NCBI GenBank assembly: GCA_031547305.1
Contig: JAVBSC010000115.1
Coordinates: 1 to 16,572 of the forward strand
From: JAVBSC01 sp031547305
GTDB lineage: Bacteria > Desulfobacterota > Desulfovibrionia > Desulfovibrionales > Desulfovibrionaceae
Length of the DNA stretch: 16,572 bases
Direction: 5' to 3'
Shown one piece after another: positions 13,206 through 16,572 of this stretch; position 1 is the first letter of the stretch, and each line of letters begins with the position of its first letter. The position numbers and the translations under genes were made by a program. The notes beneath the pieces are model-generated. The model saw only the letters and a program-made list of their open reading frames with translations, was not told where the DNA came from and searched no databases.

Positions 13206-15164
13206 CTACATCAACAAATTGGGCAGCCAGGTCGCAATGCCGGGGAATATTATAATCAGAGCCGTGCAAACCAGCATGGCCGCGAAAAACGGCAGCACCC
13301 CCTTGAATATTGCGGCCATGGGTATGTCCGGCGCCAGGCTGGACAGGGTGAAGACGTTCATGCCCACAGGCGGGGTGATCAGTCCCATTTCCATAAGGAT
13401 GACCGTGATGACCCCGAACCAGATGCCGTCAAAGCCCAGGGCCTGGATGGTCGGGTAAATGGAAGGCAGGGTGAGCAGCATCATGGGAAGGATGTTCATG
13501 ACGCAGCCAAGGAAGACGTACAGCAGAATCACTACAAAAAGCACCACATAGCGGTTCACGTCCAGCAGCATGATTGTGTCGGCCAGCAGGTTGGGCAGGC
13601 GCGAGGAAGCCAGAAAGGCCCCAAAGCAGTACACGCCGGCAAAGATGATGAAGATTTTGCCGCTCATGATCACCGTGGCGTTCAGAGAATTCTTGATCAC
13701 GGCCCAGGTTATCTTGCCGCGTAGCAGAGAATATAAAAAAGCCCCCATGGCTCCAACGGCCCCTCCTTCTCCCGGCGTGAAGCTGCCGGCCAGAATGCCG
13801 CCCACCACCAGGGTGAACAGGGCCACCATGGGCAAAAGCAGCAACAGGGACCGCATTTTCTGACCAAAGGTATACACGTCGCCCTTGGGCGCCAGCGACG
13901 GGTTGCGCTTGACCTGGATAATGATGGTGATAATGAACAGGGCGGCAAGGAGCAGGCCGGGCAGGATGCCGGCAATGAACAGCTTGCCAACTGATTCTTC
14001 CGTGATGATGGAGTAAAAGATAAAGCCGATGCTGGGGGGGATCAAAATGCCCAGGGTGCCGCCGGCGGCCAGGGCGCCCGTGGCCAGGCCGGGGGCGTAT
14101 TTTTTCTCCCGCATGGAGGGCAGGGCCACCGCGCTCATGGTTATGACTGTGGGCAGGGATTCCCCGCAGACCGCGCCAAAGCCGGCGCAGCCTCCCACCG
14201 TGGCCACGGCCAGGCCGCCCGGCAGGCGGCCCAGCCAGCGGTTGGCGCATTCAAACAAGTCCGCTGAAATGCCGGAATAAAAGGCCAGCTCGCCCATAAG
14301 CATGAACATGGGAATGGCCACGAACACAAAATCCGCCGTCTGGATGTAGGGCACTTCGCCCACGGCCGCAAAAGCGGACATGGCGCTGCGCTTTATGCAG
14401 AGCATGCCCATTACGCCCATGAAGGCCATGGCAAAAGCTATGGGCACGCGGATCAGCAGCAGGCTGAACAGGATGAGAAAGCCGATGCCGCCGATGGCCA
14501 GGCCGGAAAGCTTGAAGTCCGAAGCCCGGTAGAGGAACGGAACGGCCGTGATCAGGCAGACCGCCAGCAGGGGAAGGAGAATCCCCTTGTAATCCTTTAT
14601 CCGCAACAGATCCTCAAGCACATGGACAATCTGGAAAAAAAATCCGATGCCCGCGCATAAGAACCCCGTTGTGGTAAAAAGCATAAAATATTTTACCGGA
14701 ATATATAAAGAAGCGGTCAATTCGCTGTTGTCGACGGCCGCTTCAAAGGTCTGCCAGGTCATGATCACCGAGGCGGCCAGGCCGATCAGATTGGCCAGAA
14801 GAATGAGCCGGGTACGGTTTTTTACGGAAAACATATCAAAAAATATATCAATCTGGATATGCTGGCGGCTCACAGTCAAAAAACCGGTGGCGCAAAAGGC
14901 CATGGGCACCAGAGCCAGGGTTTCCACTTCAATGATGCCGTCAATGGAATAGCCGAAAAAAGTTCGGGATATTATGTCTATGCAGATGGGAAAAGCCAGC
15001 AGCCCGGTTATACAGGCGGAGATCATGAGCAAAAAACGCGTCAGGCTGTTAAAGGCGTTCTCAATCGCCGAAAGAGGAGGCAGAATGCCCCTGGATATGC
15101 ACTTAAGCACCTTGCCGTCAAACACACACATTTCCGCATTGGCGGCAGGGTCTACTGTGGACAT
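13206..15164 (-). CDS. TRAP transporter fused membrane protein DctQM
   Basis: This 652-residue protein joins the small (DctQ) and large (DctM) membrane subunits of a TRAP carrier. After a soluble N-terminus of about 40 residues, the DctQ part (about 40-190) has four membrane helices and the motifs SRTFFGYSIDGIIEVE and SRQHIQIDIFFD. A linking helix (about 195-212) follows, then the DctM part (about 218-650) with LLIRVPIAFAMAFMG, AIPMFMLMGELAFYSG, ALAAGGTLGILIPPSIGFI, GSFTPGEGGAVGAMGA and MGLITPPVGMNVF. DctM motifs usually read TPTEAAA; here the segment is TPGEGGA. GGGAGG lies 8 nt before the ATG. The receptor gene follows 45 bp downstream on the same strand, so both form one operon. DctQ codons are more A/T-rich than DctM codons. 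Confidence 0.93.
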   Translation of the reverse strand: MSTVDPAANAEMCVFDGKVLKCISRGILPPLSAIENAFNSLTRFLLMISACITGLLAFPICIDIISRTFFGYSIDGIIEVETLALVPMAFCATGFLTVSRQHIQIDIFFDMFSVKNRTRLILLANLIGLAASVIMTWQTFEAAVDNSELTASLYIPVKYFMLFTTTGFLCAGIGFFFQIVHVLEDLLRIKDYKGILLPLLAVCLITAVPFLYRASDFKLSGLAIGGIGFLILFSLLLIRVPIAFAMAFMGVMGMLCIKRSAMSAFAAVGEVPYIQTADFVFVAIPMFMLMGELAFYSGISADLFECANRWLGRLPGGLAVATVGGCAGFGAVCGESLPTVITMSAVALPSMREKKYAPGLATGALAAGGTLGILIPPSIGFIFYSIITEESVGKLFIAGILPGLLLAALFIITIIIQVKRNPSLAPKGDVYTFGQKMRSLLLLLPMVALFTLVVGGILAGSFTPGEGGAVGAMGAFLYSLLRGKITWAVIKNSLNATVIMSGKIFIIFAGVYCFGAFLASSRLPNLLADTIMLLDVNRYVVLFVVILLYVFLGCVMNILPMMLLTLPSIYPTIQALGFDGIWFGVITVILMEMGLITPPVGMNVFTLSSLAPDIPMAAIFKGVLPFFAAMLVCTALIIIFPGIATWLPNLLM

Positions 15165-15193
15165 AAATTTTGCCTCCCGGTTGCTTTGTATCG

Positions 15194-15225
15194 ATTATAA
15201 TCAACTTGTAAATTAATAATTTCAA
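15194..15225 (-). promoter_or_regulatory. promoter candidate for the TRAP operon
   Basis: On the minus strand a perfect TATAAT (15194-15199) lies 29 nt before the dctQM start. A TTGAAA (15220-15225) is upstream, but the spacer is 20 bp, longer than usual. The -10 overlaps the 10-bp palindrome GATTATAATC (15193-15202), a possible operator. Confidence 0.45.
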
Positions 15226-15285
15226 TATTCTCCGGCGAGCAATCGCCGTCGCGGGCTTCTTCCACCCGGTCAATAGGCCGGAAAG

Positions 15286-15298
15286 CCAGCCAGGCTGG
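15286..15298. promoter_or_regulatory. palindrome, possible operator
   Basis: CCAGCC-A-GGCTGG is a perfect odd palindrome of 13 bp, about 60 bp upstream of the dctQM promoter candidate. Its regulator, if any, is unknown; no regulator gene is in the window. Confidence 0.25.
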
Positions 15299-15603
15299 AG
15301 CATTTTAACCTTAAGAAGCTCGCTGCGGCGCTTAACCGCGAAACAAGTCGCGCCTACGCGGCGGCCATGGCGGGACGGTCCCGCTCTGGCGCGGCATTCC
15401 AAAATTGAAATGCGCAAAAAGATGAAAAAACCTGAACGACGAACGCGTACAAACCCGCTCCGACATATTCCGATGCCGATGCCCTCGCATCGTATTATAA
15501 TTTTATAAAAATTCGCCACCTCAGACAAGAGCAAAATTGCACAACCGGGAGTGTGCCCTGGCCTCACGTCGTTAACAACTCCGCAACGCCGCCTGATATC
15601 CCC

Positions 15604-15632
15604 TTGCCAACAGGAAGTCCCAATAGTATAAA
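15604..15632 (+). promoter_or_regulatory. sigma70-type promoter of carB
   Basis: TTGCCA (15604-15609, 5 of 6 matches to consensus) and TATAAA (15627-15632, 5 of 6) are separated by the ideal 17 bp. Transcription would start near 15639, giving a leader of about 65 nt. This is the best promoter match in the window. Confidence 0.75.
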
Positions 15633-15645
15633 AGGCCGGCGCTCC

Positions 15646-15661
15646 GGGCGGATGTCCGCCC
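15646..15661 (+). other. hairpin in the carB leader
   Basis: GGGCGG and CCGCCC form a 6-bp stem with an ATGT loop. Outside it GGCGC (15638-15642) can pair with GCGCC (15671-15675), and a T-rich stretch (TCCTTTTATTTC) follows. The arrangement lies within the predicted leader and could modulate carB expression. Confidence 0.45.
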
Positions 15662-15704
15662 ATGTACGGCGCGCCTCCTTTTATTTCTTAAGCGAAGGTT
15701 CCCC

Positions 15705-16572
15705 ATGCCCAAAAGGACAGATTTGAAGCGGATCATGGTCATCGGGTCCGGTCCTATCGTCATAGGCCAGGCCTGCGAGTTCGATTATTCCGGCACTCAG
15801 GCGGTCAAAGCCCTAAAAGAGGAAGGCTACCAGGTGGTGCTGGTCAATTCCAATCCGGCCACCATTATGACCGACCCCGGCCTTGCGGACCGCACCTACA
15901 TAGAACCCATAGAGCTGGACACCGTGGCCGCGATAATCCGCAAAGAACGGCCGGACGCCATCCTGCCCACCCTGGGCGGCCAGACAGCCCTTAACACCGC
16001 CCTGTCCCTGGCCCAGGCCGGGGTGCTCAAGGAATGCGGGGTGGAACTTCTGGGCGCGGATGAAGACGTCATAGCCAAGGCGGAAAGCCGGGAGCTTTTT
16101 GGCCGGGCCATGGCCAACATCGGCCTGAAAATGCCCGTCTCCGCCATTGCCCGGAACATGGACGAAGTGCGCAAGGCGGCCTCCGGCATGCCGTTCCCCC
16201 TGATCCTGCGCCCGGCCTTTACCCTGGGCGGCGCCGGCGGCGGGGTGGCCTACAACATGGAAGACCTGGAAGCCCTGGCCGCCACCGGCCTGGCCGCCAG
16301 CATGCGCAGCGAAATCCTGATCGAGCAGTCCGTGCTGGGCTGGAAGGAAATAGAGATCGAGATCATCCGCGATATTGCGGACAACAGCATCATTGTCTGC
16401 AGCATCGAGAACCTGGACCCCATGGGCGTGCACACCGGCGATTCCATCACCGTGGCCCCGGCCATGACCCTGACCCACAAGGAGCTGGGCATGGTCTGCA
16501 AGGTTTCCCGCGACATCATGCGGGAAATCGGCATGAAGGGCGGCGGGGCGAACATTCAATTCGCCATGAATC
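15705..16572 (+). CDS. carB: carbamoyl-phosphate synthase large subunit, 3'-truncated by the window
   Basis: CarB makes carbamoyl phosphate from bicarbonate, ammonia (channelled from glutamine by CarA) and two ATP, feeding pyrimidine and arginine synthesis. The visible 289 residues are about a quarter of the normal 1,070-residue protein and cover the first ATP-grasp half. Family motifs are MVIGSGPIVIGQACEFDYSG, NSNPATIMTDPGLADRTYIE, PTLGGQTALN, RPAFTLGGAGGGVAYN, WKEIEIEIIRD and SIENLDPMGVHTGDSITVAP. The ATG at 15705 has GAAGG 7 nt upstream and matches the usual N-terminus MPKRTDLKRI. carA is not adjacent upstream; the neighbour there is the divergent TRAP operon, so carB is probably transcribed separately. 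Confidence 0.97.
   Translation, partial: MPKRTDLKRIMVIGSGPIVIGQACEFDYSGTQAVKALKEEGYQVVLVNSNPATIMTDPGLADRTYIEPIELDTVAAIIRKERPDAILPTLGGQTALNTALSLAQAGVLKECGVELLGADEDVIAKAESRELFGRAMANIGLKMPVSAIARNMDEVRKAASGMPFPLILRPAFTLGGAGGGVAYNMEDLEALAATGLAASMRSEILIEQSVLGWKEIEIEIIRDIADNSIIVCSIENLDPMGVHTGDSITVAPAMTLTHKELGMVCKVSRDIMREIGMKGGGANIQFAMN

Larger units (their letters stand above)
15165..15704. other. 540-bp divergent intergenic region between dctQM and carB
   Basis: No convincing gene is seen on either strand. A 181-codon minus-strand frame (15118-15663) runs through it but overlaps dctQM, lacks family features and covers both promoter candidates, so I do not call it. The region alternates A/T-rich stretches (15200-15230, 15490-15515) with GC-rich palindromes. 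These include CGGCGA-GCAA-TCGCCG (15233-15248), CCAGCC-A-GGCTGG (15286-15298) and GCGGGAC-G-GTCCCGC (15370-15384). It could carry regulation for both genes or an unrecognised small RNA. Confidence 0.6.

Noticed and set aside
15156..15167. TGTGGACATAAA near the dctQM start matches 12 bases of the ftsA tandem repeat
   Set aside because: A 12-base match is short, the ftsA copy is explained by coding sequence, and here it overlaps the dctQM start codons. Treated as chance.
15118..15663. 181-codon minus-strand open frame in the dctQM-carB gap
   Set aside because: It overlaps the dctQM start, spans both promoter candidates and shows no family motif or ribosome site.

Overview
The window is a GC-rich stretch (most coding DNA looks well above 55 percent G+C) of a Gram-negative bacterial chromosome. 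Gene content and order suggest a sulfate- or sulfite-reducing deltaproteobacterium of the Desulfovibrio/Bilophila type: the cell-wall/division order murC-murB-ftsQ-ftsA-ftsZ without ddl, an AapJQMP-type amino-acid importer, alanine dehydrogenase and a TRAP carrier with fused membrane subunits. The lineage is an inference from content; no rRNA or other phylogenetic marker is present.

Positions 1-5758 hold the end of the division and cell-wall (dcw) cluster on the plus strand: murC (5' end cut by the window), murB, ftsQ, ftsA and ftsZ. They are packed with overlaps or short gaps and make peptidoglycan precursors and the Z-ring. Two details stand out. A perfect 16-bp tandem duplication spans the ftsA stop codon. 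FtsZ carries two copies of the C-terminal tether-like peptide, about 40 residues apart. Several hairpins and a strong intrinsic terminator close the cluster (5765-5917).

Positions 5918-10838 hold a general L-amino-acid ABC importer on the plus strand: aapJ (periplasmic binding protein), aapQ and aapM (permeases) and aapP (ATPase). Stem-loops lie in the aapJ leader and between aapJ and aapQ. They look suited to making much more binding protein than membrane subunits.

Positions 10839-12138 hold a 51-bp block made only of A and T, with a 16-bp repeat. Small GC-rich hairpins follow, then a divergent but catalytically intact alanine dehydrogenase gene. This ends at a bidirectional terminator facing the TRAP genes. 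Together the importer and Ald could feed amino acids, alanine in particular, into pyruvate and ammonia.

Positions 12141-15164 on the minus strand hold a TRAP transporter: a fused DctQM membrane protein gene followed by a DctP-type binding protein gene. The binding protein lacks the arginine that normally grips the substrate carboxylate. A 540-bp intergenic region with divergent promoter candidates separates it from carB (carbamoyl-phosphate synthase large subunit, plus strand), which runs off the window end.

I found no CRISPR array, insertion sequence, tRNA, prophage or toxin-antitoxin gene. I do not see a clearly new multi-gene system; the interesting signals are local.
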